Shown here piece after piece: positions 16,550-26,203 of a stretch of 64,000 nucleotides of DNA (positions within the stretch are counted from its first letter, which is position 1; each line of letters opens with the position of its first letter). The stretch is from contig NZ_QXGH01000033.1 of assembly GCF_003515065.1 (NCBI RefSeq), forward strand, positions 1-64,000, in the 5' to 3' direction. Both the position numbers and the translations under genes were made by a program. This DNA comes from Nocardioides immobilis. Its GTDB lineage: Bacteria > Actinomycetota > Actinomycetes > Propionibacteriales > Nocardioidaceae. The notes under the pieces were generated by a model. That model made no database searches. It was not told the DNA's origin and worked only from the letters and a program-made list of their open reading frames with translations.

Positions 16550-17956
16550 TTGAGCAAGCCGACGCCGCTGAGCGGCTTCCCCGAGTTCCTGCCTGCCCAG
16601 CGTGTCGTCGAGCAGCACGTGGTCACGACGCTGGCGGCGACGTTCGAGCTGCACGGCTTCGCGAACGTCGAGACCCGGGCCGTCGAGCCGATGGACCAGC
16701 TGCTCCGCAAGGGCGAGACGTCCAAGGAGGTCTACGTCCTGCGTCGCCTCCAGGAGGAGGACACCTCCCGGGACAAGGGGATCGGGCTCCACTTCGACCT
16801 GACCGTGCCGTTCGCCCGCTACGTGCTGGAGAACGCCGGCAAGCTCGAGTTCCCGTTCCGCCGCTACCAGATCCAGAAGGTCTGGCGCGGCGAGCGCCCG
16901 CAGGAGGGCCGGTTCCGCGAGTTCCTCCAGGCCGACATCGACATCGTCGGCCGGGACGAGCTGCCGTTCCACCACGACATCGAGGTCACCCGGGTGATGC
17001 TCGACGCCCTCGGCAAGCTCGCCGACCCCGATTCGATCGGCCTGCCCGGGTTCCGGCTCCAGGTCAACAACCGCAAGCTGATCCAGGGCTTCTACCTCGG
17101 GATCGGAGCGACCGACGTCGACGAGGTGATGCGCCTCGTCGACAAGCTCGACAAGCTCTCGCCCGAGCAGGTGGCCTCGCAGCTGGTCGCCGAGGCCGGC
17201 CTGACGCCGGAGCAGGCCGAGCAGTGCCTCGCCCTTGCCGCCATCCGCTCCATCGACGACTCGTTCGTCAAGGAGGTGCGCGCGCTGGGCGTCGACCACC
17301 CGCTGCTCGACGAGGGTCTCGACGAGCTCGCGCAGCTGCTCCGCGGCACCGTCGGACTCGCCACCGACAAGGTGCGGATCGAGGCGGACCTCTCGATCGC
17401 CCGCGGTCTCGACTACTACACCGGCACGGTCTTCGAGACCCGGCTCGACGGCTACGAGTCACTCGGCTCGATCTGCTCGGGCGGGCGCTACGACGCCCTC
17501 GCCAGCGACGGTCGTACGACGTACCCGGGCGTCGGCATCTCCCTCGGCGTCAGCCGGGTGCTGGTGCCGCTGATCCAGCGCGGCGTCGTGACGGGGGACC
17601 GGTCGGTGCCGAGCGCCGTCCTCGTCGCGCTCGCGGACGAGGACTCCCGACCGCGGGCCGACGAGGTCGCGACCGCCCTGCGGGCCCGGGGCATCCCGTG
17701 CGAGGTCGCGCCGTCCGCCGCGAAGTTCGGCAAGCAGATCCGTCACGCCGACCGGCGCGGCATCCCCTACGTGTGGTTCACGTCCGTCGACACCGACGGC
17801 CCGGCCGCCGACAGCATCACCCACGAGGTCAAGGACATCCGCAGCGGAAACCAGGTGCCGGCCGACCCGGCCACCTGGGAGCCTCCTGCTGGGGACCTGC
17901 GACCGACCATCAAGGTCTCGACAAGCTCGACCAACGAAACGGAGACAGTTCAGTGA
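16550..17956 (+). CDS. hisS: Histidine--tRNA ligase
   Basis: 468 residues from TTG 16550, one base after the MBL hydrolase stop; no better start exists near the family N-terminus LSGFPEFLP. HisRS charges tRNA-His. Class II motif 2 ([22 protein letters not shown]), cut short here to its core [12 protein letters not shown], is present, as is histidine-binding [12 protein letters not shown] and the C-terminal anticodon-binding domain. The last 15 or so residues are encoded by a REP-like sequence (17914-17935), a probable late extension. aspS starts in the GTGA overlap, a conserved pair. Confidence 0.95.
   Translation: MSKPTPLSGFPEFLPAQRVVEQHVVTTLAATFELHGFANVETRAVEPMDQLLRKGETSKEVYVLRRLQEEDTSRDKGIGLHFDLTVPFARYVLENAGKLEFPFRRYQIQKVWRGERPQEGRFREFLQADIDIVGRDELPFHHDIEVTRVMLDALGKLADPDSIGLPGFRLQVNNRKLIQGFYLGIGATDVDEVMRLVDKLDKLSPEQVASQLVAEAGLTPEQAEQCLALAAIRSIDDSFVKEVRALGVDHPLLDEGLDELAQLLRGTVGLATDKVRIEADLSIARGLDYYTGTVFETRLDGYESLGSICSGGRYDALASDGRTTYPGVGISLGVSRVLVPLIQRGVVTGDRSVPSAVLVALADEDSRPRADEVATALRARGIPCEVAPSAAKFGKQIRHADRRGIPYVWFTSVDTDGPAADSITHEVKDIRSGNQVPADPATWEPPAGDLRPTIKVSTSSTNETETVQ
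17914..17935. repeat. REP-like short repeat in the 3' end of hisS
   Basis: GGTCTCGACAAGCTCGACC followed by AAC. A close variant lies at 60182-60203, and a looser one at 20928-20951. It is translated as part of the HisRS tail. Confidence 0.6.
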
Positions 17957-19728
17957 TCCGCACCCACGACGCCGGCGCCCTCTCGCTGCCTGCGCACGTC
18001 GGCCAGACCGTAACCCTCGCCGGCTGGGTAGCCAACCGGCGCGACCACGGCGGGGTTGCGTTCATCGATCTGCGCGACGCCAGCGGCGTCGTCCAGGTGG
18101 TGATCCGCGACGAGGCGGTCGCCCACGCGCTGCGCGCCGAGTACTGCCTCAAGGTCACCGGTGAGGTCACCGCCCGCAAGGAGGGCAACGAGAACCCCAA
18201 CCTCCCGACCGGCGCCATCGAGGTCGTCTCCACGGACGTCGAGGTCCTCTCGGCGGCGGCACCGCTGCCGTTCCCGATCAGCGACCACGTCGACGTGGGG
18301 GAGGAGGTGCGGCTCAAGCACCGCTACCTCGACCTGCGTCGTACGGCGCCCGGCGCCGCTCTGCGGCTGCGCAGCAAGGTCAACCAGGCCGCACGTGCCG
18401 TCCTCGACGCGCACGACTTCGTGGAGATCGAGACGCCGACCCTGACCCGCAGCACCCCGGAGGGGGCCCGCGACTTCCTGGTGCCCGCCCGGCTGCAGCC
18501 CGGCAGCTGGTACGCCCTGCCGCAGAGCCCGCAGCTGTTCAAGCAGCTGCTCATGGTCGCCGGCATGGAGCGCTACTACCAGATCGCGCGCTGCTACCGC
18601 GACGAGGACTTCCGTGCCGACCGGCAGCCCGAGTTCACCCAGCTCGACGTCGAGATGAGCTTCGTCGAGCAGGACGACGTCCTCGCCCTGTCGGAGGAGA
18701 TCCTTGCCGCGCTGTGGCAGCTGATCGGCTACGACCTGCCCCGTCCGATCCCGCGGATCACCTTCGCCGAGTCGATGGCCCGCTACGGCTCCGACAAGCC
18801 CGACCTGCGGATGGGCCAGGAGCTCGTCGACTGCACCGACTACTTCAAGGACACGCCCTTCCGGGTGTTCCAGGCGCCGTACGTCGGCGCCGTGGTGATG
18901 CCGGGCGGTGCCAGCCAGCCGCGCAAGCAGCTGGACGCCTGGCAGGAGTGGGCCAAGCAGCGCGGTGCCCGCGGGCTCGCCTACGTGCTCTTCCAGGAGG
19001 ACGGCGAGCTGGGCGGCCCCGTCGCCAAGAACCTCAGTGACGAGGAGAAGGCCGGCCTCGCCGCGCACGTGGGCGCCCAGCCGGGCGACTGCGTGTTCTT
19101 CGGCGCCGGCGCCGTGAAGTCCAGCCGCGCGCTGCTCGGTGCCGCCCGGCTCGAGATCGGCCGTCGCTGCGGGCTCATCGACGAGAGTGCCTGGAGCTTC
19201 GTCTGGGTCGTCGACGCGCCGCTGCTGGAGCCGGCGTCCGAAGCGACGGCAGCAGGTGACGTCGCTGTGGGTCAGGGCGAGTGGACCGCGGTCCACCACG
19301 CGTTCACCAGCCCCCAGGACGCCGAGGGCTTCGACAAGGACCCCGGCACTGCCCTGGCCTGGGCCTACGACATCGTGTGCAACGGCAACGAGATCGGCGG
19401 CGGCTCGATCCGTATCCATCGCGAGGACGTCCAGAAGCGAGTGTTCGCGTTGATGGGCATCGGCGAGGAGGAGGCCGAGGAGAAGTTCGGGTTCCTGCTC
19501 CAGGCCTTCAAGTACGGCGCGCCCCCGCACGGCGGCATCGCGTTCGGATGGGACCGGATCTGCGCGCTCCTCGCGGGCACCGACTCCATCCGCGAGGTGA
19601 TCGCCTTCCCGAAGTCCGGCGGCGGCTTCGACCCGCTCACGGCGGCCCCTGCTCCCATCACTCCCGAGCAGCGCAAGGAGGCCGGAGTCGACGCCGTTCC
19701 GGAGGAGGATGTTCGGGCTGACGCCTGA
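17953..19728 (+). CDS. aspS: Aspartate--tRNA ligase
   Basis: 591 residues from GTG 17953, overlapping the hisS stop. The N-terminal OB-fold ([20 protein letters not shown]) binds the anticodon. The class II core contains [11 protein letters not shown] and [18 protein letters not shown], and a GAD-type insertion domain follows in the middle. Motif 3 is in [13 protein letters not shown] near the C-terminus. This bacterial-type layout is the usual 580-600 residues. Actinobacteria often use such an enzyme in non-discriminating form together with GatCAB; that cannot be decided from the sequence. Confidence 0.96.
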   Translation: MIRTHDAGALSLPAHVGQTVTLAGWVANRRDHGGVAFIDLRDASGVVQVVIRDEAVAHALRAEYCLKVTGEVTARKEGNENPNLPTGAIEVVSTDVEVLSAAAPLPFPISDHVDVGEEVRLKHRYLDLRRTAPGAALRLRSKVNQAARAVLDAHDFVEIETPTLTRSTPEGARDFLVPARLQPGSWYALPQSPQLFKQLLMVAGMERYYQIARCYRDEDFRADRQPEFTQLDVEMSFVEQDDVLALSEEILAALWQLIGYDLPRPIPRITFAESMARYGSDKPDLRMGQELVDCTDYFKDTPFRVFQAPYVGAVVMPGGASQPRKQLDAWQEWAKQRGARGLAYVLFQEDGELGGPVAKNLSDEEKAGLAAHVGAQPGDCVFFGAGAVKSSRALLGAARLEIGRRCGLIDESAWSFVWVVDAPLLEPASEATAAGDVAVGQGEWTAVHHAFTSPQDAEGFDKDPGTALAWAYDIVCNGNEIGGGSIRIHREDVQKRVFALMGIGEEEAEEKFGFLLQAFKYGAPPHGGIAFGWDRICALLAGTDSIREVIAFPKSGGGFDPLTAAPAPITPEQRKEAGVDAVPEEDVRADA

Positions 19729-19782
19729 TCCGCGGGCAAAGCCCTGCGAACACCCGGCTCCGACCGGATGCGGGCACCGAGA

Positions 19783-19809
19783 CCAGATCGTTACGCGTCA
19801 GTGATCTGG
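19783..19809. promoter_or_regulatory. Candidate operator before the ABC importer operon
   Basis: CCAGATC and GATCTGG form an inverted repeat with a 13-base spacer, ending 18 bases before a TAGAGT -10 box. Its position over the -35 region fits a repressor or activator site. No regulator gene is adjacent. Confidence 0.4.
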
Positions 19810-19827
19810 AACACGGTGGGGCTCGCC

Positions 19828-19833
19828 TAGAGT
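19828..19833 (+). promoter_or_regulatory. -10 box for the ABC importer operon
   Basis: TAGAGT, 68 bases before the ATG at 19902. The rest of the 173-base gap after aspS shows only the inverted repeat at 19783-19809. Confidence 0.4.
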
Positions 19834-19901
19834 CTCGGACGGCGCCGCATCGGACGGTGCTGCCGGGGTGACCCGGGCGGGTGTTCCTGCGGAGGGATCG
19901 G

Positions 19902-20909
19902 ATGACATTGCCGGCGGGGGACCTCGAGGTCCACGGCGAGACCGTCGCACGGCCCCCTGAGGCCGAACGCAAAGCCATTGCCGGCAGGTCCCCGACGCGG
20001 ATCGCGTTGGACCGGCTCCGCAAGGACCCGATCGCCGTCGTCTGCTTCCTGATCGTCGTCTTGTTCGCAGCGATCGCCGTGTTCGGCGGCCTGATCCAGG
20101 ACTTGCTCGGGGTCTCCACGGAGACGGTGCGGGCGACCGACGTCATCCATCCCGTCACGCGGCTGCCGCTCGAGGGCCCGCCGACCGGCACTTTCGACCC
20201 GGACCACCCGTTCGGGGTCGCGCCCGGCAACGGCACCGACAACCTCGCCGTGTGGATCGAGGGCTGCCGGACATCGCTCTACCTGGCAACCGTGGCCGCC
20301 GTGCTGTCGACCATCATCGGGGTGACCCTCGGTCTGATCGCCGGCTTCATGGGCGGCATCGTCGACTCGATCATCTCCTTCGCCACCGACCTGTTCCTGA
20401 CCTTCCCGTTCCTGGTGATGGCGCTGGCGATCTCGCCCATCCTCAACGACCGGTTCGGCGACGACACCGACAAGCTGAGATTCGCGAGCTTCTACTCGCT
20501 GGTCGCGATCCTGGTGGTCTTCGGCTGGATGGGCGTCGCCCGTCTGGTGCGCGGTGAGGTGCTCTCGTTGCGCGAGCGCGAGTTCGTCAAGGCGGCGCGG
20601 GTGATCGGCGTGCCGACCCATCGGATCCTGATCCGCGAGATGCTCCCCAACCTGATCGCGCCGATCGTCATCTCGTTCTCGCTGGGCCTGCCCGCTTTTG
20701 TCGCGGCCGAGGCCGGACTGTCCTTTCTCGGCATCGGCGTGTTCGGGCGCGAGTCGTGGGGTCAGACCATCAACGCGGCCACCACCTGGTGGGAGGACTA
20801 CCCGCTGTACCTGCTCGAGCCCGTCCTGGGCATCGCCATCCTCGTCGTCGCGCTCAACCTGCTCGGCGACGCCCTCCGCGACGCGTTCGATCCCAAGACA
20901 AGACGCTGA
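19902..20909 (+). CDS. Peptide-type ABC transporter permease (DppC/OppC family)
   Basis: 335 residues from ATG 19902, chosen over GTG 19881 because GGAGGGA lies just before it. The cytoplasmic N-terminus and first membrane segment (DPIAVVCFLIVVLFAAIAVF) are typical of DppC. The EAA loop that contacts the ATPases is REFVKAARVIGVPTHRIL. About six membrane helices are present, ending with GDALRDAFDPKTRR. It forms the membrane channel together with the DppB-type permease at 22855. It is unusual that the C-type permease comes first in the operon. Confidence 0.93.
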   Translation: MTLPAGDLEVHGETVARPPEAERKAIAGRSPTRIALDRLRKDPIAVVCFLIVVLFAAIAVFGGLIQDLLGVSTETVRATDVIHPVTRLPLEGPPTGTFDPDHPFGVAPGNGTDNLAVWIEGCRTSLYLATVAAVLSTIIGVTLGLIAGFMGGIVDSIISFATDLFLTFPFLVMALAISPILNDRFGDDTDKLRFASFYSLVAILVVFGWMGVARLVRGEVLSLREREFVKAARVIGVPTHRILIREMLPNLIAPIVISFSLGLPAFVAAEAGLSFLGIGVFGRESWGQTINAATTWWEDYPLYLLEPVLGIAILVVALNLLGDALRDAFDPKTRR

Positions 20910-20927
20910 AGCGGCAACCTGATCGTC

Positions 20928-20951
20928 GGTCGAGCGGACGCTTCGACCAAC
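20928..20951. repeat. Imperfect hairpin between permease and binding-protein genes
   Basis: GGTCGA at 20928-20933 pairs with TCGACC at 20943-20948, with partial pairing inside. The right end TCGACCAAC matches the end of the REP-like repeat in hisS. It could be a distant copy or a simple intercistronic hairpin. Confidence 0.4.
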
Positions 20952-20973
20952 GCAACAAAGAGAGGCTGGACAC

Positions 20974-22755
20974 ATGAAACGCACTAATGCGTTGGTCGCC
21001 GGGCTCAGTGCGGCGACGCTCGCACTGACCCTGGCCGCCTGTGGTGGTGGAGGGGACGACGATTCCGGTGGCGACACCGAATTCAACCAGGGCGGCACCA
21101 GCGCGGGAGGCAAGAACCCGACGGCCGTCGGCCCTGCCCCCGAGCTCGAGGGTGCCCAGGAGGGTGGCGAGCTCACGGTTCTCGCACCGGACCCCGACGA
21201 CGGGCCCACCAGCCTGGACCCGGCCGCCCTGTGGTCGGTCACGGACAACGGCATCGCTCAGGACCTGTTGTTCCGGTCGCTGACCACGTTCCGTCAGGCC
21301 GAGGACGGCTCCTACGAGCTGGTTCCCGACCTGGCCACCGACCTCGGCACGCCCAACGAGGACTTCACCGAGTGGCGGTTCACGCTCAAGGACGGCATCA
21401 AGTGGGAGACCGGCGACCCGGTCACCGCTGAGGAAGTCGCCTTCGGCATCAAGCGGTCCCTCGACGGTGACACGTTCGCGACCGGCCCCGGCACGGCGTA
21501 CTCGAAGCCCTATCTCGAGGGTGGCGACGAGTACAGCGGCCCGTACGCCGACGGCGAGAACTTCCCGGCCGTCACGACCGAGGGCAACGACATCATCCTG
21601 AAGTTCGGCACGCCGTTCGCGGAGATGGACTACTACTCCATCTTCCCGGCGATCGGCCCGGTGCCGCTCGACGCGAGCCAGACCGACTACGGCCTCGACC
21701 CGCTGTCGACCGGTCCCTACAAGATCGAGAAGTTCGTCCCGAACCAGGAGCTGGTCCTGGTCCCGAACGACCAGTGGGACCCTGCCACCGACCCGGCGCG
21801 TCGTCAGCTGATCGACAAGTACACCTTCAAGTTCGACGTCAACCCGCAGGTCGCGGGCGAGACCGTGCTCAGCGACGCCGGCAACACGACGGTCGTCACC
21901 GCTCTCCAGGCGACTGACTACAACAAGGCGCGGGACGAGGGCCTCGAGGACCAGATCCTGGTCGGCCCGCAGCCGTGCACCGGCTTCGTGATGCCGAACT
22001 ACGAGAAGGTCAAGGAGCTCGAGGTGCGGCAGGCGCTCGCCTATGCGTACGACTACGAGAGCATCTGGCTGGCCGCCGACGAGGTGGTCGGTGTGACGCT
22101 CGCCAACGGTGTGACCGACGACTCGCTGGGCTTCGGCCTGCTGCCGCCGGGCATGGCCGGACGTCAGGTGTGGAACGGTCCCGACGGTGAGGGCATCTCG
22201 TTCGACCCCGAGAAGTCGAAGGAGCTCCTCGCGGAGGCCGGCTACGACCCGGGCGAGTACGAGGTCTCGTTCGTCTACGACTCGACGACCGAGACGGCCG
22301 AGGCCGCTGCGGAGCAGCGCAAGCTCAGCTACGAGGATGCCGGCTTCAAGGTGCAGTCGTACCCCTACGGTGGCGGCAGCCTGTACGACGTGTGGACCAA
22401 CCCGGACCACAAGCTGTACAAGAAGATCAACCTGCTCGGTACCGCGTGGTGCCAGGACTGGCCGTCGGCGGCGACGTTCCTGCCGCCGATCGTCGAGACC
22501 GGGTCTGCCTACAACACGGGCAACTTCTCGGAGCCCGCGATCGACGACGAGATGGACCGGATCCGGTCGCTCCCCGTTGACGAGCAGGCTGAGGCCTGGG
22601 GTGAGCTGGAGCAGACGGTGATGACGGACTACCAGCCCGTGATCAACACCGGCTACTACCAGAACATCTTCGGGTTCGGTACCGACATCGGCGGCTTCGC
22701 CAACGACATCTCGGTCGGTGGCGCGCCGGACTACCGGTCGATCTACATCAAGTAG
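20974..22755 (+). CDS. Peptide-type ABC transporter substrate-binding lipoprotein
   Basis: 593 residues. A lipoprotein signal peptide ends in LTLAAC with Cys23 as the lipidated residue, followed by a Gly/Asp-rich linker. The rest is a family 5 extracellular binding protein (SBP_bac_5): GPTSLDPAALWSVTDNGIAQ, DLATDLGTPNEDFTEWRFTLKD cut here to EWRFTLKDGIKWETGDPVTA, and LSTGPYKIEKFVPN are characteristic. It captures the substrate, probably peptides or a related ligand, outside the membrane; the exact ligand cannot be read from sequence. It lies between the two permease genes and is followed by a strong hairpin. Confidence 0.92.
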   Translation: MKRTNALVAGLSAATLALTLAACGGGGDDDSGGDTEFNQGGTSAGGKNPTAVGPAPELEGAQEGGELTVLAPDPDDGPTSLDPAALWSVTDNGIAQDLLFRSLTTFRQAEDGSYELVPDLATDLGTPNEDFTEWRFTLKDGIKWETGDPVTAEEVAFGIKRSLDGDTFATGPGTAYSKPYLEGGDEYSGPYADGENFPAVTTEGNDIILKFGTPFAEMDYYSIFPAIGPVPLDASQTDYGLDPLSTGPYKIEKFVPNQELVLVPNDQWDPATDPARRQLIDKYTFKFDVNPQVAGETVLSDAGNTTVVTALQATDYNKARDEGLEDQILVGPQPCTGFVMPNYEKVKELEVRQALAYAYDYESIWLAADEVVGVTLANGVTDDSLGFGLLPPGMAGRQVWNGPDGEGISFDPEKSKELLAEAGYDPGEYEVSFVYDSTTETAEAAAEQRKLSYEDAGFKVQSYPYGGGSLYDVWTNPDHKLYKKINLLGTAWCQDWPSAATFLPPIVETGSAYNTGNFSEPAIDDEMDRIRSLPVDEQAEAWGELEQTVMTDYQPVINTGYYQNIFGFGTDIGGFANDISVGGAPDYRSIYIK

Positions 22756-22778
22756 TCCGGGCCAGCCCGGTCAACCAA

Positions 22779-22823
22779 GCGGTGAGCCGGGTGGGGTCCT
22801 CGCGGCCCCATCCGGCTCACCGC
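22779..22823 (+). terminator. Strong intercistronic hairpin after the binding-protein gene
   Basis: An 18-base stem (22779-22796 with 22806-22823) with one G-U pair and a 9-base loop. There is no T-run. It probably causes partial termination or protects upstream mRNA, giving more binding protein than permease. Confidence 0.7.
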
Positions 22824-22854
22824 AAGCCACCACTGAAGAGGGACAGTCACACCG

Positions 22855-23862
22855 ATGTTCGCGTTCCTGGTCAAGCGCATCCTGTCCGGATTCTTGACGA
22901 TCATGCTCGTGTCGATGATCGTCTACGCGCTGTTCTGGTACGGGCCGAAGAGCCCGGCGCTGCAGCTGTGCGTGCAGGAGACCAACGGCCGGTGTGGGCC
23001 GACCTCTCCCCGACTTGCCGACTACGAGGAGCGGCTGGGCTACAACAACCCGGTCTACGAGGAGTACGGCAAGTGGGTCAAGGGCCTGGTCATCGACCGC
23101 ACGATCATGCTCGGGAAGACGCCCTACGAGTGCCCGGCTCCGTGCCTCGGCCTGTCGTTCCGCGACAAGACGCTGGTGAGCGAACAGCTCAAGGACAAGT
23201 TCCCGGTGACGGTGAGCCTCGCCGTCGGCGCTGCGAGCCTGTACCTGTTGATCGGCGTCACGGTCGGCGCTCTGGCCGCGCGAAGACGCGGGACCCTGGC
23301 CGACAAGCTGCTGGTCTCGTCGACCCTGGTCTTCAGCTCGATCCCCTACTACCTGGTCGCCTTGCTCAGCTTCCTGTTACTCACCCTCAACACATCGATC
23401 TTCCCTGACGTCGCCTACACCCCGCTCCTCGACAACCCTGCGAAATGGGCGTCCGGGCTGTTGCTCGTGTGGCTGGTGATGGGCATCTTCGGCGCGACCT
23501 CCTATACCCGCTACTCCCGAGGGGCCATGGTCGAGTCGCTGAGCGAGGACTACGTCCGCACGGCCAAGGCCAAGGGCCTCTCGGCGCGGACGGTCGTCGT
23601 CAAGCACGCCCTGAGATCGGCCCTCGTCCCCGTGGTGACGATCTTCGGCCTCGACTTCGCGTTCCTGCTGTCCGGGACCGTGTTCACCGAGCAGATCTTC
23701 GACCTCGAGGGCATCGGCAAGTGGGGCCTGGACGCCACCTACATCCAGGACCTGCCGGTGGTCCAGGCGACGTCGCTGGTCCTCGCCGTCGCCGTGGTGG
23801 TCGCCAACATCGTCGTCGACATCATCTACAGCTTCCTGGACCCGAGAGTGAGACTTTCATGA
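22855..23862 (+). CDS. Peptide-type ABC transporter permease (DppB/OppB family)
   Basis: 335 residues. The start MFAFLVKRILSGFLTIMLV is the usual DppB first helix. A long extracellular loop follows, with extra cysteines (LCVQETNGRCGPT and CPAPCLG). The remaining helices include the EAA loop EDYVRTAKAKGLSARTVV and FLLSGTVFTEQIFDLEGIG. An AGAGGGA ribosome binding site lies upstream. It pairs with the permease at 19902, and the next ATPase gene starts in the ATGA overlap. The loop cysteines may form disulfides; I have not seen these in every family member. Confidence 0.93.
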   Translation: MFAFLVKRILSGFLTIMLVSMIVYALFWYGPKSPALQLCVQETNGRCGPTSPRLADYEERLGYNNPVYEEYGKWVKGLVIDRTIMLGKTPYECPAPCLGLSFRDKTLVSEQLKDKFPVTVSLAVGAASLYLLIGVTVGALAARRRGTLADKLLVSSTLVFSSIPYYLVALLSFLLLTLNTSIFPDVAYTPLLDNPAKWASGLLLVWLVMGIFGATSYTRYSRGAMVESLSEDYVRTAKAKGLSARTVVVKHALRSALVPVVTIFGLDFAFLLSGTVFTEQIFDLEGIGKWGLDATYIQDLPVVQATSLVLAVAVVVANIVVDIIYSFLDPRVRLS

Positions 23863-24938
23863 GCGGCGCTGCCCGCCCTGTGGAGGGCGAGCCCTACCTC
23901 GCCGTCGAGGACCTGACCGTCCGGTTCCCCACTGCAGACGGATTGGTTCAGGCCGTGACCGACCTGAGCTACTCCGTCGAGCTGGGCAAGACACTCGGCA
24001 TCGTGGGGGAGTCGGGATCCGGCAAGTCCGTGTCCAGCATGGCGGTCCTCGGCCTCCATGACCGGCGCTCGGCGCAGATCACGGGTTCGATCAAGGTGGC
24101 CGGCACCGAGGTGGTCGGCCTGTCCGAGTCGAAGCTGCGCGACCTGCGAGGCAACGCCGTCGCGATGATCTTCCAGGACGCCCTCGCCGCGCTGCACCCC
24201 TTCTACAAGATCGGCAAGCAGCTGGTCGAGGCCTACCTCGTCCACCACCCGCAGGCCACCAAGCGCGAGGCGCGGGCCCGCGCGGTCGAGATGCTCGACC
24301 GTGTCGGCATCCCGCAGCCGGACCGCCGGGTCGACCAGTACCCGCACCAGTTCTCGGGCGGCATGCGACAGCGCGCCATGATCGCCATGGGGCTCATCAA
24401 CGACCCCTCGTTGCTGATCGCCGACGAGCCGACCACAGCGCTCGACGTGACGGTGCAGGCCCAGATCCTCGACCTGCTCCAGGACCTCCAGCGCGAGTTC
24501 AACTCTGCCGTGGTCCTCATCACCCACGACCTGGGCGTCGTGGCCGAGGTCGCCGACGACGTGCTCGTGATGTACGGCGGTCGTGCAGTCGAGTACGGCA
24601 CCTGCAAGCAGGTGCTCACCCGGCCGGAGATGCCCTACACCTGGGGCCTGTTGTCGAGCGTGCCGGACATCGGTGCCGACACCGGCGCGCGGATGATCCC
24701 GATCCCGGGCAACCCTCCCAGCCTGCTCGCTCCTCCGACGGGGTGCGCCTTCCACCCGCGGTGCGCACACAAGGACAAGGTGCCCGGCGACCTGTGCTCG
24801 ACCACGCTTCCCGAGCTGCTGCCCGGCTCGGAGGGCGAGCGGCACGTGAAGCGCTGTCACCTCGCTGACCCCGACGCGATCTTCGCAGCCGAGGTGCTGC
24901 CCGAGATCGCCCCCGACCTGGTGGAGGAGCCACGATGA
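23859..24938 (+). CDS. Peptide-type ABC transporter ATPase (DppD/OppD family)
   Basis: 359 residues from ATG 23859. Walker A is GESGSGKS, the signature is FSGGMRQR, and Walker B with the catalytic glutamate is LLIADEPTTALD. The C-terminal oligopeptide-transporter extension has the cysteine pattern CAFHPRCAH and a later Cys pair typical of DppD/OppD. It powers import with the next gene's product. Both its ends overlap neighbours by 4 bases. Confidence 0.95.
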   Translation: MSGAARPVEGEPYLAVEDLTVRFPTADGLVQAVTDLSYSVELGKTLGIVGESGSGKSVSSMAVLGLHDRRSAQITGSIKVAGTEVVGLSESKLRDLRGNAVAMIFQDALAALHPFYKIGKQLVEAYLVHHPQATKREARARAVEMLDRVGIPQPDRRVDQYPHQFSGGMRQRAMIAMGLINDPSLLIADEPTTALDVTVQAQILDLLQDLQREFNSAVVLITHDLGVVAEVADDVLVMYGGRAVEYGTCKQVLTRPEMPYTWGLLSSVPDIGADTGARMIPIPGNPPSLLAPPTGCAFHPRCAHKDKVPGDLCSTTLPELLPGSEGERHVKRCHLADPDAIFAAEVLPEIAPDLVEEPR

Positions 24939-26170
24939 CGGACGAGACCACGGACGTCGTCCAGGACGGAGAGGTCACGTCGTTCACCGAGCTCGTCGGC
25001 CAGACGCACGCGGCGGCGGAGCTGAAGGCCGACGCGGAACCGATCCTGACGGTCGAGAACCTGCGGATGTACTTCCCGATCAGGTCGTCCCTCCTCAAGC
25101 GCACGATCGGGCAGGTCCAGGCGGTCGACGGGGTGTCGTTCGTCGTACCCAAGGGCGGATCGCTCGGCCTGGTGGGCGAGTCGGGTTGCGGCAAGTCGAC
25201 GACGGGCCAGCTGATCACGCGGCTCTACAAGCCGACCGGCGGGTCGATGCAGTTCGAGGGCCAGGACCTGGCGCAGCTCAGCAACCGCCAGATGCGGCCG
25301 CTGCGTCGCGACATCCAGATGATCTTCCAGGACCCCTACAGCTCGCTGAACCCCCGGCACACGGTCGGTTCGATCGTCGGCACGCCGCTGCGGGTCCACG
25401 ACGTGGTGCCGCGCTCGAAGACGCTCGCCCGGGTGCAGGAGCTGCTCGAGGTCGTCGGCCTCAACCCGGAGCACTACAACCGCTACCCGAACGAGTTCTC
25501 CGGTGGCCAACGGCAGCGCATCGGCATCGCCCGGGCGCTGGCACTCCAGCCGAAGCTGATGGTGGCCGACGAGCCGGTCTCGGCGCTGGACGTGTCGATC
25601 CAGGCCCAGGTGATCAACCTGCTCCAGGACATCCAGAAGGAGTTCGACGTCGCCTTCCTGTTCATCGCGCACGACCTCGCTGTGGTGCACCACTTCTGCC
25701 CTGAGGTCGCGGTGATGTACCTCGGCAAGATCGTCGAGATCGGTGACCGCGAGAGCATCTACTCCAACGCCCACCACCCTTACACCCAGGCGCTCCTGTC
25801 GGCGGTCCCGGACATCAAGCAGGCCGTCACCGGCGAGCGACGGGAGCGGATCCGCCTCACCGGCGAGGTGCCGAGCCCGATCGACCCGCCGTCGGGCTGC
25901 CGGTTCCGGACGCGGTGCCCGATCGCGCAGGAGATCTGTGCTCGCCACGAGCCGCCCCTCCTCCAGATCGGCAAGAGGCACAAGGTCGCGTGCCACTTCG
26001 CGGGTCGGCTCGGCGAGCACCCGCGCGAACCCCTCACCGCCCGGCTCCTCGGGGTCGACGCGTCCGGACAGCCAGACCCTGGCGCCAGCCCGGTCACGGA
26101 CCTGGTCGAGCAGCCCGGGTACGCCGACACCTGGTTCGACCTGGACCAGAAGACGATCGGACGCGCGTAA
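24935..26170 (+). CDS. Peptide-type ABC transporter ATPase (DppF/OppF family)
   Basis: 411 residues. After an N-terminal extension of about 35 residues come Walker A GESGCGKST, signature FSGGQRQRIG, and Walker B LMVADEPVSALD. The C-terminal part has the oligopeptide extension CRFRTRCPIAQEIC, then about 60 further residues rich in Asp, Pro and Gly. It is the last gene of the importer operon. The following gene has its own promoter. Confidence 0.95.
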   Translation: MTDETTDVVQDGEVTSFTELVGQTHAAAELKADAEPILTVENLRMYFPIRSSLLKRTIGQVQAVDGVSFVVPKGGSLGLVGESGCGKSTTGQLITRLYKPTGGSMQFEGQDLAQLSNRQMRPLRRDIQMIFQDPYSSLNPRHTVGSIVGTPLRVHDVVPRSKTLARVQELLEVVGLNPEHYNRYPNEFSGGQRQRIGIARALALQPKLMVADEPVSALDVSIQAQVINLLQDIQKEFDVAFLFIAHDLAVVHHFCPEVAVMYLGKIVEIGDRESIYSNAHHPYTQALLSAVPDIKQAVTGERRERIRLTGEVPSPIDPPSGCRFRTRCPIAQEICARHEPPLLQIGKRHKVACHFAGRLGEHPREPLTARLLGVDASGQPDPGASPVTDLVEQPGYADTWFDLDQKTIGRA

Positions 26171-26191
26171 CCAGTCCAGCCGACGACCCGT

Positions 26192-26197
26192 CAGAAT
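26192..26197 (+). promoter_or_regulatory. -10 box for rarA, leaderless arrangement
   Basis: CAGAAT ends 6 bases before GTG 26204. It is a weaker match than the TAGNNT boxes elsewhere but has the same spacing. Confidence 0.4.
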
Positions 26198-26203
26198 GGC
26201 GGC

